A stretch of DNA of 64,000 bases, from NCBI GenBank assembly GCA_021432605.1, contig MU271145.1, forward strand, positions 2,418,001 to 2,482,000. The letters are read 5' to 3'. A program made the position numbers and the translations under genes. Origin of the DNA: Coniochaeta sp. PMI_546. Its lineage: Eukaryota > Ascomycota > Sordariomycetes > Coniochaetales > Coniochaetaceae. Every line of letters begins with the position of its first letter. The first letter of the stretch is position 1. Positions 46,026 through 57,800 of this stretch are shown in pieces. Below the pieces are notes generated by a model. The model worked only from the letters and a program-made list of their open reading frames with translations. It did not search any database and was not told the DNA's origin.

Positions 46026-46129
46026 CTGAAGTGATTGATCGGCTTCAGATCATGTGCTCGAGAACGTGCACGCGGAAAACGTGATGTGAGGCAAAGGGTG
46101 GGAAAGGCGGAGGATGTCGGCAGTTCTAG

Positions 46130-46135
46130 CACGTG
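46130..46135. promoter_or_regulatory. CACGTG E-box
   Basis: CACGTG core, followed by TT, about 0.8 kb upstream of the cbf1 ATG. It matches the core recognised by Cbf1-type bHLH factors; use in vivo is unproven. Confidence 0.3.
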
Positions 46136-46370
46136 TTGGCGCGCCAGCAGCCAGTCTAAGCGGTGTTCGAGAAAAGTTGCAACACTCGCACTCAACGAGA
46201 AGTCAAAATGACGAGAATGTGCGATGCAGATTGAAGCGTCCAACAATGGCCTGTGAATAAAATCCTCTTTGGACTTTGTTGATTTTTAAGTTGGCGCACG
46301 CAGGTCGTCAGGCCGGCTTTGATAGACTTAAGTGGAGGGAGGAGGAGGGAAAGTCAGGTGAGCGAGCGAC

Positions 46371-46376
46371 CACGTG
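46371..46376. promoter_or_regulatory. CACGTG E-box (TCACGTG on minus strand)
   Basis: On the minus strand the site reads TTCACGTGG, close to the Cbf1 consensus RTCACRTG. It lies about 1.03 kb upstream of the cbf1 ATG, just beyond the inferred leader intron. Confidence 0.35.
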
Positions 46377-46812
46377 AAATATATAGGTGGCAGTCCACCT
46401 CAGCCTGGAATTAGAGGCGACGACCAATGACAGGCCAGTGTCCGGGCTACCTGCGTGACGCACGGGCCAAGGCAAGGCAACCTCGATTTCACCGGAACGC
46501 CAGGCGCGGACATTGAAAAGTGCACAACTGTACAAGTGCACACCACCAGATTGCGAATCTCTTGTCGTGTCTCCCCCCACCTCAGCCTGCGAGGCGCCTC
46601 ACTGGTCAGCACCCGTGTGGCTGCAGTTTCAACATCCAGCTTAGCCAGTTGCGCCGAGAGAGGGCTAGTAGACTGTAACTCCGCTCTCTCTGGTTTGTCC
46701 GGTTTGTTCGGGTATTGGATATCATGCAGCTACCTTCCTTCCACGTACTGTTTGCTCTTCGCATACGTTATCGTTGCTTTTGGGGTGCTGCGCTTTGCGG
46801 TACAATCACGAT

Positions 46813-46840
46813 GGTGGATGGTGGATGGTGGACGGTGGAC
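46813..46840. repeat. 7-bp tandem repeat, GGTGGAT/GGTGGAC, four units
   Basis: Two GGTGGAT followed by two GGTGGAC units, in non-coding DNA between cbf1 and gid9. Confidence 0.85.
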
Positions 46841-47527
46841 AGGCCTTGACGCAACGTCCTGACACCAATACCGTATATCTTGGCCCTCGACCAAGTCAAA
46901 TTCGAGGTGCGTTTCCTTCTAATACAACACACGAGTAGTCATCTGCCATGACCGTAATCATGTTTCACCTGTGTCATTGTTATCGGTGTCAAGTGATGCC
47001 CGTACAAACCTGGCCAAGGGTGTTGGATGCCCCACCACCATTATGGGAAGATAAATGTCTTGGACCGGATAGCTGCACATTCATTCATCGCGCCGGAGAC
47101 GTTGCTTCATCAGTACCGGTACCACTAAACGATAGCTGCCACAACCAACCGCAAGGGAGGAGGCTTAGATTTTGTTGAGGTTGTATGCAGGCTGGGCGTG
47201 GTGGTTACACGACGGACTGTCCAGCTTTTGCTCCTGCAGGAGCCCTCAAACCTCGTGATTCATCAGCAGACACAAGGTGCGATCAACAGACCCCTAGCCT
47301 TGTGTTGGAGTTATGTCTTAGTCGGAGGGGCTCTCGCTTCTTTTGTGGGTGAGGCACATCGTTCGAGTATCAGCGTCTCCAGAACTGCCTGGTTTCGTGG
47401 TACGCCGAGGCTAGGTATTTGATATGCTTTGCCCTCTGCGATCATCGCTATCCGAATAGCATTTACTGTGTAAACACGGAGAAGGGTAGTTAGTGACTTG
47501 CGCCGGGAAGCTTGATATATAGCCGTT

Positions 47528-47533
47528 CACGTG
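47528..47533. promoter_or_regulatory. CACGTG E-box matching full Cbf1 consensus
   Basis: The minus strand reads GTCACGTGAA, a full match to RTCACRTG. It lies 240 bp upstream of the gid9 ATG, inside a plausible promoter. Confidence 0.4.
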
Positions 47534-47772
47534 ACCAACGCAGCTCGGTCTCGGCTTCTTCCGTACCTCACTGTCGACCGATAGAGACAAGCAATGACGC
47601 GGGTTCCGTCGGAGCTAATAAGTCACGATTGACCCCACTGGGCCGTGACCTCCTACGCCCGGACTGTAGCAGACGACGAGGATCGTCGGCGAGTACGCAG
47701 AACTTGTGCAGCTCTCAGTTCTCGTATGCCTCACATCTATTATTCTCATCCTTAGTTGGGCAACAGATCACT

Positions 47773-49146
47773 ATGGCAGACTTCGAAGCCGCCAAAATAG
47801 TCCACGAGAATCATCTTCTCTTGGTGAGTCCCTTGTGGTTACACCTTAGCTGCCACCGCTAACCTGCTGGCTATGTAGGACCAACCGCTCCTCCGCCTGC
47901 CGTACGAGCTCCTCCGCAAGAACTTCCGCTCCGCCCACTGGATAGTCGAGAAAGAGTCATCCCAGGTCAAGACTCTGCTCAAGGACTCCGCCACCGCCTC
48001 GCTGAACGGCAAGAGCTCGCCCGAAGATGTGCTCAAGAACCTCGATACCATGCTCTCGAGGATGAGGGGCCTGAAACGGAAGCTCAGCTCGTATGCCGAC
48101 GAGGAAGCTCGGCTATACAAGCAGGTCGATGCGAGGGTAGCCCACCTCTCCCAGCTGAGCGAGATGCACACCGTCGACGACGTCCGTTACCAGGAGTGGT
48201 CCCGCCAGCGGCTCGACAGGCTGCTAGTCGACTACCTCCTGCGGCACGGCTACGATGCGTCTGCAGTGGCCATGGCGGATAAGAAGGGCATGCGGGACCT
48301 GGTGGACATAGAGACGTTCATGTCCATGAACAAAATCCGCAAGTCTCTGGAGGATGGCAGCGTCACCGAGGCATTAGCATGGTGCAACGAGAACAAGAAA
48401 GAGCTGCGGAAGATGGACGTAAGTGCCCATTTCACTACAACCTATCCCCCCCCCCCAAAAAAAAAGATTCTGACGTGCCGCAGTCCAATCTGGAATTCAT
48501 GCTCCGCTACCAGCAATACATCGAGCTCGTCCGCGCCCAGACGACCGACAAGCTCGTCGAGGCCATCACCCACGCCAAGAAGTACCTCATCCCCTACAAA
48601 GACACCTACCCCCGCGAAGTGCACCAGGCAGCGGGCCTGCTCGCCTTCCCCCCCGACCGCGTGGCCCGCGAGACCTCGGGCTCCAACCGCTCCCCGTCCG
48701 CCGCCGCCATCCTGTCCCTCTACGTCCCGTACGCGGCCCTCTACTCGGCCGACCGCTGGAGGGAGCTGGCCGACCTCTTCGTCCAGACTCACAACAGCCT
48801 CCTCGCCCTCCCCTCCTCGCCCCTCCTGCACATAGCCCTGTCCTCGGGCCTGTCGGCCCTCAAGACCCCGGCGTGCCACGGCACCCACTCGTCCACCAAG
48901 GGGTCCTCCGTCTGCCCCATCTGCAGCACAGAGCTCAACGAGCTGGCCCGCGCCGTCCCCTACGCCCACCACAGCAAGAGCCACGTCGAGCACGACTTGC
49001 TGCTCCTGCCCAACGGCCGGGTGTACGGCAAGGCCAAGCTGGAGGACTACGCCTCCAAGTCTGGCCTGCCGGCGGAGATTGTCAAGGATCTGGTCACGGG
49101 CGATGTCTACCCCCAGGAGGTGTTGAAGAAGGTCTTCATAACTTGA
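47773..49146 (+). CDS. gid9: GID/CTLH E3 ligase subunit Gid9/Fyv10 (MAEA)
   Basis: Three exons, 47773-47823, 47879-48418 and 48484-49146; 417 aa. After an N-terminal helical part come LisH (about 127-150, [15 protein letters not shown]), CTLH (about 160-215, [24 protein letters not shown]), a CRA region and a C-terminal RING-like domain with CPIC at 340-343 and AHHSKSHV in place of the later zinc ligands, as expected for MAEA/Gid9. With Gid2/RMND5 it forms the catalytic heart of the GID ubiquitin ligase, which in yeast degrades gluconeogenic enzymes on return to glucose. Intron 2 has a C12 A9 tract just before its acceptor. The first coding exon is only 51 nt. The joins ...HLLL-DQPLLRL and RKMD-SNLEFML are in phase. 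It converges on pop2. Confidence 0.94.
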
Positions 49147-49813
49147 CCCCCCCCTAAAGCGAGACTTTGGGGAGGAAGTGGAACGGGGGTTTGGGGTTTA
49201 TTGAAGGATTTACTATATCAAGACTGTATGAAATGAGCACTGGACTGGCGTTTTGGTTCTGGCGGTAGGATCAGGGGTTGCATATTGATTGCTTTGCCTA
49301 TGGCGTTGCCTCGAGAGCGAAGGAATAGATTCTTGTCTTTAGTTTGTTGCTTCCAGTCACAGACGACATTCTTTTGACTACGATGCGGTCGTCTCACAAA
49401 CCAGTCACTCCGGTGCAAGGATCATCTGCAGCTGTTCCTCGTCAAGAGACAATCCCTTGTCTTCAGGTTCCCTCACTACCTAAAACCTCGATATCTCACA
49501 GAGCACCCCCCACCCGCGCGCAAGAAAGCCATAAAAGGGATCCGTGCTAAAAATACACTTGATTTCGTCGGACGGCGGAAGCCAGATTACCAACAGGGAT
49601 TGGAGCAAGAACCAAAAAAAAAAAAAAAGGCAAGGCCAGATGAACGCGACGAGAAAGTTGTTGCTCGCGAAGTTAGTTGGATTTGTCGAACCGTTTACAC
49701 ACGAAACAGATCCTAGAACTCCAATAGCCCTCCCTCCCCTTTGCCTTTCCATTCCCATTTTTCTTTTCGCCCTTTCTGGTATATCCCCCCGCCCCCCTTC
49801 TCCTACATCCGCT
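49147..49813. other. convergent intergenic region between gid9 and pop2
   Basis: 667 bp of 3' flanks, including an A15 run at 49614-49628 (T15 in the pop2 orientation). No gene seen. Confidence 0.55.
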
Positions 49814-51502
49814 TTAACGATTCCCCCCAAAAGCAAAGGAACCAAACACACCGCCCCCGCCACCAGGCGTCATGGGTCCCATGTGTCCTCCGCCACCACC
49901 TCCCTGACCACCCATCCCGTTCTGCTGGGCATTATGCTGTTGCTGCTGCTCCCTCGACCCCGCAGGAGTAGAAACCAACCCGACACTACCGGTGTTGGGC
50001 GTGCTCGGGGTCCCGCCGTTCTGCTCCCCCGAGCCGTTCTGCTGCTGCTGCTGCCCGTCGCGCCTGGCCGCGTGGCCGGGGGGCGTGTTCTCGACGTGCG
50101 TGGAGGCCGTGGCCAGGCTCCCGCCGACGTGCAGCCCCACCAGCGAGAAGTCCGGGATTCCCAGACCCCAGACCTTGCCCAGGTGCTCGTCCGAGATCTC
50201 GCCGTTGAAGATCTTCTCGCGCAGCGCGAAGAAGACCCGCCCGGTGAGCAGGCTGTCCGAGCCCGCCTGGTGGGCGGAGCCGACGCGCTTGATCTTGAGC
50301 GTCTCGCCTATGTTCTCCAGGCCGGACTTGGCCTCGAACTTCTGCAGGACCTCGATGGTGCTGGGGTCCGCGGGCGTGAGCATGCCGCTGTTGTGCAGCT
50401 TGATGGCGTGCTTGAGGAGGTGCTTGACGTCGTAGGTGGACGGGAAGTAGAGCTTCATGATCTGGTCGAACTCGACCTCGTCGTTGGGCAGGGGCCGGCA
50501 GATCATCAGCTTGGTCAGGTAGCCAAAGTCGTAGCCGCCGTGGAAGCTGATCCAGTGCACGTTTTCGAAGCACACTAGCCCCGAGGGGATGAGCAGGGAG
50601 GCGAACTCGTGCGGGTCGATGCCGTCGCGCTCGAGGGCGGCGAAGTCGATGCCTGCTTGCCGGAGGGACTCGATGGAGGTCTCGTTGAACATGTCGTCTT
50701 TCAGAGAGAATTTGAAGTTGAACTGCCACGCGTAGGGGAAGGGACCGCTCGCATTCCCGTTTCGACGGTCGGTCAGATCCTGCGAGTCGATCTTGGCCGG
50801 GGGTGTCTGGCCGTCTTCGTTGAAGAGGGACAGGCCGATCTGGATGATTTTGAGCATGTCGACGTTTGTCCTTAGGCACTGGTAATGGTAGTCGCTTTTG
50901 CCTCGGAAACCGCCCATTGGCCTCGATACGATGCCTGGGAATTCCGTGTCCTATTTTCACGTCATGTCAGTGTCCGTCGCCGCCGTGCACCGTAGAAGGG
51001 GAAAACATCCTACCATGGCGACATATGGGTACTTATCCACCAGATCTCTCAGCACTTTCATCTCCTCGTGGAGATTGTGCTTCCACACCTCTCGTATCCT
51101 GCCCTTAGCCTGGCTGCGCGTCGGGTGGTCTGCTGCTCCAATGAGGTGCCCTTGCTGTGGTTGCTGAGGATGCGCCTGCTGCTGTTGCTGCTGAATGTGT
51201 CCCGCTTGCGCGAAGCCCATGCGGGCCGCGTGACTGGCGAGTCCGGTGCTGTCACCGCCCGCGCCACTGAGACCGGCAAAACCACCGGCGCCCGGGGTAT
51301 TGAGGCCGCCGCCGAGGGCTAATAGGTTGCCGTTGCCGGCAAAGGCGTTCATCTGGGCGTTGGGGTTCATGTAGTTGGGATTGCCGCCGGTCATGGGTGG
51401 GGGACCATGGCCGGTGTGTTGTTGAGAGTGGGTAGGGAACTGCTGGTGGTATGGAGATATGGCATTTGGTCCGCTGGGGAACCGATTGAGGGGTGGAGGC
51501 AT
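49814..51502 (-). CDS. pop2: CCR4-NOT deadenylase subunit Pop2/Caf1
   Basis: Two exons on the minus strand, 51502-51014 and 50950-49814; 541 aa. The N-terminal 130 residues are Gln/Asn/Gly/Pro-rich. The nuclease follows: IREVWKHNLHEEM, then the DEDD exonuclease residues D164 and E166 (DTEFPG), D304 (HGGYDFGYL) and D395 with H390 (AHQAGSDS). All catalytic residues are present, so unlike budding-yeast Pop2 this one should be a standard active Caf1. The C-terminal 110 residues are again Gln/Gly-rich. Caf1 shortens mRNA poly(A) tails in the cytoplasm as part of CCR4-NOT. The intron falls immediately before the first catalytic Asp and joins YPYVAM to DTEFPG. It is divergent from the complex I gene, 627 bp apart. 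Confidence 0.96.
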
Positions 51503-52129
51503 CGTTGATCGACGCGCAGTGACGCTGGATGTAAATCTCGGGGATCGTTTAGTATTCTGGGTGTCGTGGCTGAGGTATGAGCTGGATCAACCATGCCTGA
51601 CCGAAGTCGGTGTCGTCAAAGTCGGTCGTGGTGGTGAAGAAGTGGGCCAATCAGATTGTTATATTGGAGATCAGATAGTTCAGTTTCTTCAAGTGTGTAA
51701 GGGCTGTTCGGGAGATAAGCCTAAAAGTTCTGTTCTTTGGTTGGACGGTAAAGCTGTGAAGTTGAAGTTGGAGGTGGAACAGAATATGGAGGTGGTGAAG
51801 TAGTGGACTTGATAAGTTAGACGGTGTCGACTGTCGAGACGGAAAGAGCTACGGTATGCAGGACGCACAAGACCCGCGCGGCTGGCGCATGATGCGGGTA
51901 CTTGTAGCGCACAGACCAACTTTTGTGCAGCACTGCGAGTCTCAATGCACAATATAATTCATAATTACAGTTTACACAGTCAGCAAGAGTACCTAGACCT
52001 TGTAGCCGAAGATAGGCCGGGCTGCTTGGCTGTCGCCAAGGTGGAGTGCTACCTTCTTGAACCTCACCTCGAACAGCTTGACGACATCACCGGTACCGGG
52101 TTTGACGACTCCAATTGACGGCCGCCACA
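51503..52129. other. divergent promoter region pop2 / NDUFB3
   Basis: 627 bp. On the minus strand a TACTAAA word followed by CAG about 40 nt before the pop2 ATG could be the end of a leader intron, but I found no clear donor. Confidence 0.45.
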
Positions 52130-52539
52130 ATGCATCTCACAAGGTACACAACTCTCGGGCAATGAACATAGCGAAGGAGCAGCACATCTAATCATTCTTC
52201 TCTGGACAGGTCGCTAAGAGCCTACGACAACGGCCCCAAGCCAAACATCACCGGCTTCGACGTCCGCAAGTTCGCTGCATCGGCCGGCCAGCCACGATAC
52301 GACCCATGGGAGAGAGCGTACGTCGTTTGTACTTATCAGGCAGTTGATGACAGGGAGCTGACAGGCACATCCACAGTGAAGCATGGAGGTACACAGGCCG
52401 GTTCTCGAGGTTCAACCGCTTCAAGGGCGCATTTCCCGGTCTAGGCATTGCGACAGTGGCATTCGCTGGCTACTGCGCATACGAGTACTTTTTCATACCG
52501 GCTGAGCACCATTCCACCGGCCACGGACAGGCCGCTTAG
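52130..52539 (+). CDS. NADH:ubiquinone oxidoreductase subunit NDUFB3/B12
   Basis: Three small exons, 52130-52143 (14 nt), 52210-52317 and 52377-52539; 94 aa. Splicing yields MHLTRSLRAYDNGPKPNITGF and then DVRKFAASAGQPRYDPWERA, EAWRYTGRFSRFNRFKGAFP and one transmembrane helix (about 65-85, LGIATVAFAGYCAYEYFFI). EAWRYTG-F-R-NRFKG-FPG is the mark of the B12 subunit of mitochondrial complex I, an accessory single-span protein of the membrane arm. A typical conserved histidine-containing tail closes the protein. The gene is easy to miss because no exon is longer than 163 nt. Each intron has GTAC/GTACG donor and CAG acceptor, and both joins are in phase. Confidence 0.9.
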
Positions 52540-53676
52540 AGGTGCTGTAGATGGCGAGGGGGGGCGTTTTACTGTACATATGGTTGGATTTTGCTTGCGG
52601 TTAAGAGCTGGACGGTTGGAGCAAGACATGGCTGATGTCGCTGTACCACAAGTTTTGAGCACAATACCATTCAAGTCGAAAGCAGGGCATTGGTTGTCAG
52701 CTTCTATCTCTGGGGGATCGTGCATGTTGCGATTGCGTGGCCAGCTACTGAAGGGGAAGGCTCGGAAAATGGATTTTGACTCATTTCCAGGCCAACGTCG
52801 AATAGAAAGGAGAGCCAAGCCAATACATTCCAGTTGTCTTCAGCAGCAGCGCGATTGCAAGCAGTGGGGGGTGCTTTTGAACTGTTGACGAATGGGTGGT
52901 GCTGCTGAGTTTCGTGGCACTGGAATGCTTTCCAAAGCCATCTATGGTATGCCGAGTCAACCGCACTATTTACGATTGCATTGTTTGCACCGAATTGCTT
53001 TTTTCGCCCATATATCTGGCTCCAACCGCCAGGTCGATATCTCTCTAATCCTCCTCCAGACCGGCCCAGCGGTCTTCTGGATGCGCTTTTGAAGAGATCC
53101 TGGTCAATTCAGGGCCCAAAAGGGCAAGAGGAGAGAAGCACGGGCCAGACCGCTCTTCAAGACGCTGCTGCAGCCTGCAGTGCATTTGCGGCTGGAACTC
53201 GCACAGTTAAACCCAATTCAACTCATAAAAAAGAACCGAACGATATCGATTATAAACAAAACACTTTGGCGAGCTGCGAGACGAGATTTGCGAGGAAAAT
53301 ACAGGCATACAGGCATACAGGCCAACTGCTAGCTGCACCATCCACTGATTCTGGGAAGAATAGTCTACGCGCAAGCCAAGTTACAACGACCTGCGACGTC
53401 AGCTCCGTCGACTCGACAACTCGAATCTTGTTTACTGTTGTTTTGAGTTCCCACCTTAACTACCTTACGCACCTACTTTTCATGTCCTTGACAGCCAAGA
53501 TCAAATTCGGAACAAAAGAAAGAAAAGAAGACACTTTACCCATTCTTCAAAAAGGTCCCCCTTATTAATCAACTCGACTTCTACCGTCCCACTCAACTCG
53601 ACAGTTTCCTACCACACATCAAAAGACACTCCTCGCCGAGGATTATTCCCTGTCCCGCCCGAAACAATATCAGATC
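52540..53676. other. intergenic: NDUFB3 3' flank and promoter of coiled-coil gene
   Basis: 1.1 kb. A frame at 52981-53568 is open but reads as low-information sequence with no domain; I treat it as promoter/5'UTR. Nothing else seen. Confidence 0.45.
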
Positions 53677-55230
53677 ATGCTAAGGAACTCTGCCTCCGCA
53701 CAGCCAGATCTTCCACCGCAGCACCACCGGGGATCCTCCTACCACATCTCGGAGAAAGACCATGGGTACCAGTCTCCACGTCAGCACCAACGCAGCAGCA
53801 GCAGCATCATCATCAACAGCAGTAGCACCATAGCTACCCCACCACGCCGAGAGAACGCCTTCAACGCACCACGCCCGTCTCTCCTGCCGTACCAAGAATA
53901 CCACAGCGGCTTCACCGATGACGATCTGGCCTCCTCGCCGCTCTCGTCCTCCTCCCACAGCCACCGCCGGCAGACCTCCTTCCCCAACCTGCTGCCCCTG
54001 GCCATCAGGAACCGAACCCCCTCACCAACCCGCAAGACCTCCGTCCTAGCAGAAGAAATGCCCCTCACAGGCGACGGCCGAAGAAGCCGGCCCGGCACCA
54101 CCGCCTCCGAAACCAGTCCGCAGCAGCGAGGCGGCTTCGCCGGCTGGCTGACCAGCACAGCGGCCGGCAACGCCCTCGACTCCCTGTCGATGTCGCGGTC
54201 CGACTCCCGCACCCCGGACGCGACGCCAACCAAGCTCCGCAAGACCCAGACCGGCTTACCAGAACCCCCCTCCACGCCAGCCGAGTCCGTCTCCACCCGG
54301 GCATCGCGCTTCATGACCGCCCTCTCCACCCGCCTCGCCACAACCCCCGCCGCCCACCCGGCGCCCGCGCCCGTGCCCGACCTCCTCGACAACGACGAGC
54401 TATACAACCTCGACATCGAATCCGCCCTGTTCCCCCCCGGCTCCCCCCGGGACCGCGACGCCTTCAGCCCGGCCGCCTTCAAGAACCTCCAGGCCAACGC
54501 CCTGGGGCTCCTGGGGAGGTTCCAGGCGGCCTACCGCGGCAAGGTGGCGGCGGCGCGGGACCTGGAGGCCGAGAGGGCGGCGCAGCGCGACGAGCTGGAG
54601 GAGGCCGTCGTGCGGGCGGAGCATCTGAGGATGCAGCTTGAGGGGATGGCGAGGCGGGCGGCGGAGCAGGAGGGGGCGATGAGGGGGCTTGTGGAGGAGC
54701 TGGTGCGGGAGAGGCGGGGGAGGGAGGAGGAGAGGTTGGCTAGGGAGAGGGCCATGGCGGCGGTGGCGGCGGTGGCGGGGAGCATGGTCAGTGAGGATCT
54801 GGGGGTGGATGAGGAGGAGGAGTGGAGCCGGAGGGGGAGTAAGAGGAAGAGCGGCGGGTCTGGGGAGAGCTGGGCCGAGACGGATGAGGAGAGCGTGGAT
54901 GAGAGTGTGTTTAGTCGGAGTCGGAGTCCGGCTGCTGTTGAGGGAGTGGGGAGTGGTGAGGTGCCCGCGGGCTTGGTGAAGAGTGGGAGTGGGACGGTTA
55001 GAGGAAGAAATAGCGGGCAGATGAGCACGTTTCAGAAGATCTTCAAGAATATCGCTGGGGATGGGGAGGAGGTGAATGGGTGCCGGAACTGTCAGGGCAG
55101 GGACGCGAGTGTCGCGTGGGACACTGTCAGCTTGTTGAGGGACGAGAATAGGCATCTGAAGCAGCGGGTTGGGCAGCTGGAGGTTGCTGTGGAGGGGGCG
55201 CTGGATATGGTGAATGGGCTTGGGCTGTGA
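53677..55230 (+). CDS. coiled-coil protein, function unknown
   Basis: Single exon, 517 aa. The N-terminal half is Ser/Pro/Thr-rich with a poly-Ser/Ile stretch (SSSSIIINSSST) and many SP/TP sites. Around 240-280 is LLDNDELYNLDIESALFPPG, the most complex and probably conserved segment. A coiled coil follows at about 285-360 (ARDLEAERAAQRDELEEAVV...), then an acidic/Ser-rich linker. The final 80 residues contain MSTFQKIFKNIAGDG, a small C-x2-C pair (CRNC) and a closing helix. I do not recognise a named family. It might be a scaffold or cytoskeletal/septum-associated protein, but that is only a guess from composition. Confidence 0.72.
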   Translation: MLRNSASAQPDLPPQHHRGSSYHISEKDHGYQSPRQHQRSSSSIIINSSSTIATPPRRENAFNAPRPSLLPYQEYHSGFTDDDLASSPLSSSSHSHRRQTSFPNLLPLAIRNRTPSPTRKTSVLAEEMPLTGDGRRSRPGTTASETSPQQRGGFAGWLTSTAAGNALDSLSMSRSDSRTPDATPTKLRKTQTGLPEPPSTPAESVSTRASRFMTALSTRLATTPAAHPAPAPVPDLLDNDELYNLDIESALFPPGSPRDRDAFSPAAFKNLQANALGLLGRFQAAYRGKVAAARDLEAERAAQRDELEEAVVRAEHLRMQLEGMARRAAEQEGAMRGLVEELVRERRGREEERLARERAMAAVAAVAGSMVSEDLGVDEEEEWSRRGSKRKSGGSGESWAETDEESVDESVFSRSRSPAAVEGVGSGEVPAGLVKSGSGTVRGRNSGQMSTFQKIFKNIAGDGEEVNGCRNCQGRDASVAWDTVSLLRDENRHLKQRVGQLEVAVEGALDMVNGLGL

Positions 55231-55959
55231 GCGGTTTTCTTTTGAGTCGTGACGTGCAGCATTCCTTGGAAGGCGTGATGTCTTTACACTGCATAAGGTA
55301 GTTTGTTTGGGCCGAGATTGGAAACGGAAAGTAGAGTGGGATCACGTTTGACGAGGAGTTGGCAGGGCTCGCGATGACGTCTACAGCGGGCTGGTATGGG
55401 ATAGCATCATCATTTTGGTTTAGAGGATAGGGGGTCTCACTCGGTACAGGTATATAGATTGAATCGTGCGCTTTCTGCTGACATTAACGGATCTGCTGAC
55501 CGGGAGATAGCTTGCTACTGACGTGCTTAACCATCAAGAGCCGTACAGCAAGCATATCCCGCAGTCCGATACACGACTCAGCTGCTGCCGTGATAACACA
55601 AATCACCCGTGAGACTGCAGTTACAGATATCTGAGATAGAAAGTATGCAGACAAAGACAAAGTCAGGGATGCCTTTTAGACTACCGCCACAAACTCCTCC
55701 CACGAAGTTGCGCCAATAATACACAACCCATACCAGTCGCTGTCTGTCTGTCCGTCTGTTTGTCTGTCTGTGGTCCATGGCCAACAACAGCGCATCTATG
55801 CAGAGAAACCAGGTAAAGCCTCGTCCGCATTCCTTTCTAACCTCCACAGCGCCTCTATGCTCCAAGAACGGGTATCCATCGTGCCACCAACACTTTTTTA
55901 CTCGAGTCACTCCACCTCTCCTGGCCCACAACCGCCGGTTTCCAACCCCAGACCACCGC
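55231..55959. other. convergent intergenic region, coiled-coil gene / tif6
   Basis: 729 bp with a (TCTG)n microsatellite at 55740-55771. No gene seen. Confidence 0.5.
55740..55771. repeat. (TCTG)n microsatellite, imperfect
   Basis: About eight tetranucleotide units with two single-base interruptions, downstream of tif6. Confidence 0.85.
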
Positions 55960-56951
55960 TCAGTAAAACGACTCGACCATGGTATCCTTCATACTAGTGT
56001 TGATATTACTCGGCCCCGCCCCCTCGCCGAGCCTGAACACGCTCTCGATGACACTCAGCTCCGGCGCCGTGGTGTCCAGCCCCGTCACCGCCAGCCAGTC
56101 ATTGACCACCATGCCACCACCAACCACATTGCTGCCCCTGTTCACCGACCCGGCGACCAGCGGCACCTGCAGGAGGGAGCTCAGCTCGTCCTGGTCCTGG
56201 ACGCTGGTCTTGGGGTGGACCAGCCCCCCCTGGTTGGAGAGGGCCATGTAGCTGCCCACCAGGACGTTGTCGGCGACCGTCTGGCGGAAGACCTCGACGC
56301 CCAGGACGTCGGCGATGATCTCCTCCGTCTCGCGCTCCAGGTCCGGGTGGATGAGGGCGATGTGGTCGTTGGCCACGATGACGTTGCCGAGGGCCGAGAG
56401 CCGCTCCTCGATCCGCTGTATCCGGATCTCGTCGGGCAGGCTGTTGCGCAGGTGTTGCAGTTCTTGGTCGCTTGTCGTCGTCGGGACTAGGAGGCCCTTG
56501 CGGTTGCTGTCCACCCGCCAACCACCACCAGCATGTCAGTAAAGTATTTTCCTCGAAACATATACGCAGAAAATCATGTTGACTGAGATGTTTGTGTTGG
56601 CAACCTACCCAGCTGTTAACCGCCCGATGATCCTGGTGCCGGCGATGGTGGTCCGGCAGATGGGGATGACATCTTGCAGCTCGGCCTCGAAGACGCTGTA
56701 GAAGTTCTCGCTCGCACCGACGGCGACGAGGGCGTATGAGTTTGTTAGAGTCGCGAAAACACCAACCCTGTAGGGCACATTGTTGTTAGCTTCTGCTTGC
56801 TTCTCAATATCTTTGCCCTCTTTCCGTCTTTGCCTATTGCCGTGTCGTCGCCTTCCTTTTTTTTTCTTCTCTATCGTGGCGGGGTACCATATCCGGCGAT
56901 GGTGGGGCAGGCTTACTCGTTGGAGTTTTCAAACTGTGCTCGAACCGCCAT
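55960..56951 (-). CDS. tif6: eukaryotic translation initiation factor 6 (Tif6)
   Basis: Three exons on the minus strand, 56951-56917, 56767-56609 and 56506-55960; 246 aa, exactly the family length. Splicing gives [26 protein letters not shown]..., then [46 protein letters not shown] and [21 protein letters not shown]. These are invariant blocks of eIF6. Tif6 binds nascent 60S subunits in nucleolus and cytoplasm and blocks premature joining with 40S; its release by Efl1/Sdo1 is a late maturation step. Mrt4, which acts in the same 60S pathway, lies 48 kb away in this window. Exon 1 ends within the codon for Glu12, and both joins keep frame. Confidence 0.96.
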
Positions 56952-57800
56952 GATGTGCTGTGTTTCTGTCGTCGACTGGTTCTCTTGAAGTGGTATTATG
57001 AAGTGCAAGAGAGAGATATAGAGAGGGGGATATATTCGAGGTGGTTGTAGCTTGTCCTGGGACTGTTTGTCGGCAGTGATAGTGAACTGATGGAAATTTT
57101 CGTTGGCGGCGAAGAAGAGAGAGCAGCTGTGGTCAATTATCATCATTCTCGGCCGCGGGAGGTGTGGCGTAAGTACCTAATGTACTACTTATTACTAACC
57201 TGAAAGTTCCAGTGGGGCATTCTAATAGCGAGCCACTGCTATCTTAGTCTGTTACCCCTACTGCATAGTACTGGGGCCAGCTCTACCAAGCGACTCATAG
57301 GGCGATGACTCAATTGCACGGCTTGAGCTGCAGCACTCACAGCATTGCCACTGCCTAGTAAATGAGTTCATAATGACTCTTCGCCGCTGCTAACCAGTTT
57401 GAGGTAGAAGGAATTGTCTGAGCCTCGGGTCTATTGCAACGTTTATGGGCACGCAAATAATGTGACGATGGATCAACTGAGTCAACAGTGGTCACAGCAT
57501 GTGCAATTGGAATATGTAACCTTAGCGCTCATGGTCCAAGTCTGAGTTCTGATATTCAATGTAGTCTCTCCAACTGCACGTTGAGGTACTCCCGCTACCA
57601 AACGGGATTCTCCAGAATAACAGTTCTCCGCAGAGACCCTCCAGAACTTTGTAGAGAACGAGAGCCACCCCGTAAATGCATCATAGATCGCAAGATACCG
57701 CAAACCGTACGCCTCAAGACACGCTTAGCCGCCGCTGACTTATAGAACCCCGTCCTGCCAGACATCCAACCATGAACGCCGTTCGCAACTAACGTTAAAA

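Larger units (their letters stand above)
45339..47772. other. divergent region cbf1 / gid9, 2.4 kb
   Basis: Contains the inferred cbf1 leader intron, an imperfect ATGCG pentanucleotide array at 45901-45945, three CACGTG boxes (46130, 46371, 47528) and a GGTGGAT/C array at 46813-46840. No credible gene. Confidence 0.5.

Noticed and set aside
52981-53568. 195-codon plus-strand frame before the coiled-coil gene
   Set aside because: No domain, no conserved-looking motif, and placed where promoter and 5'UTR are expected.
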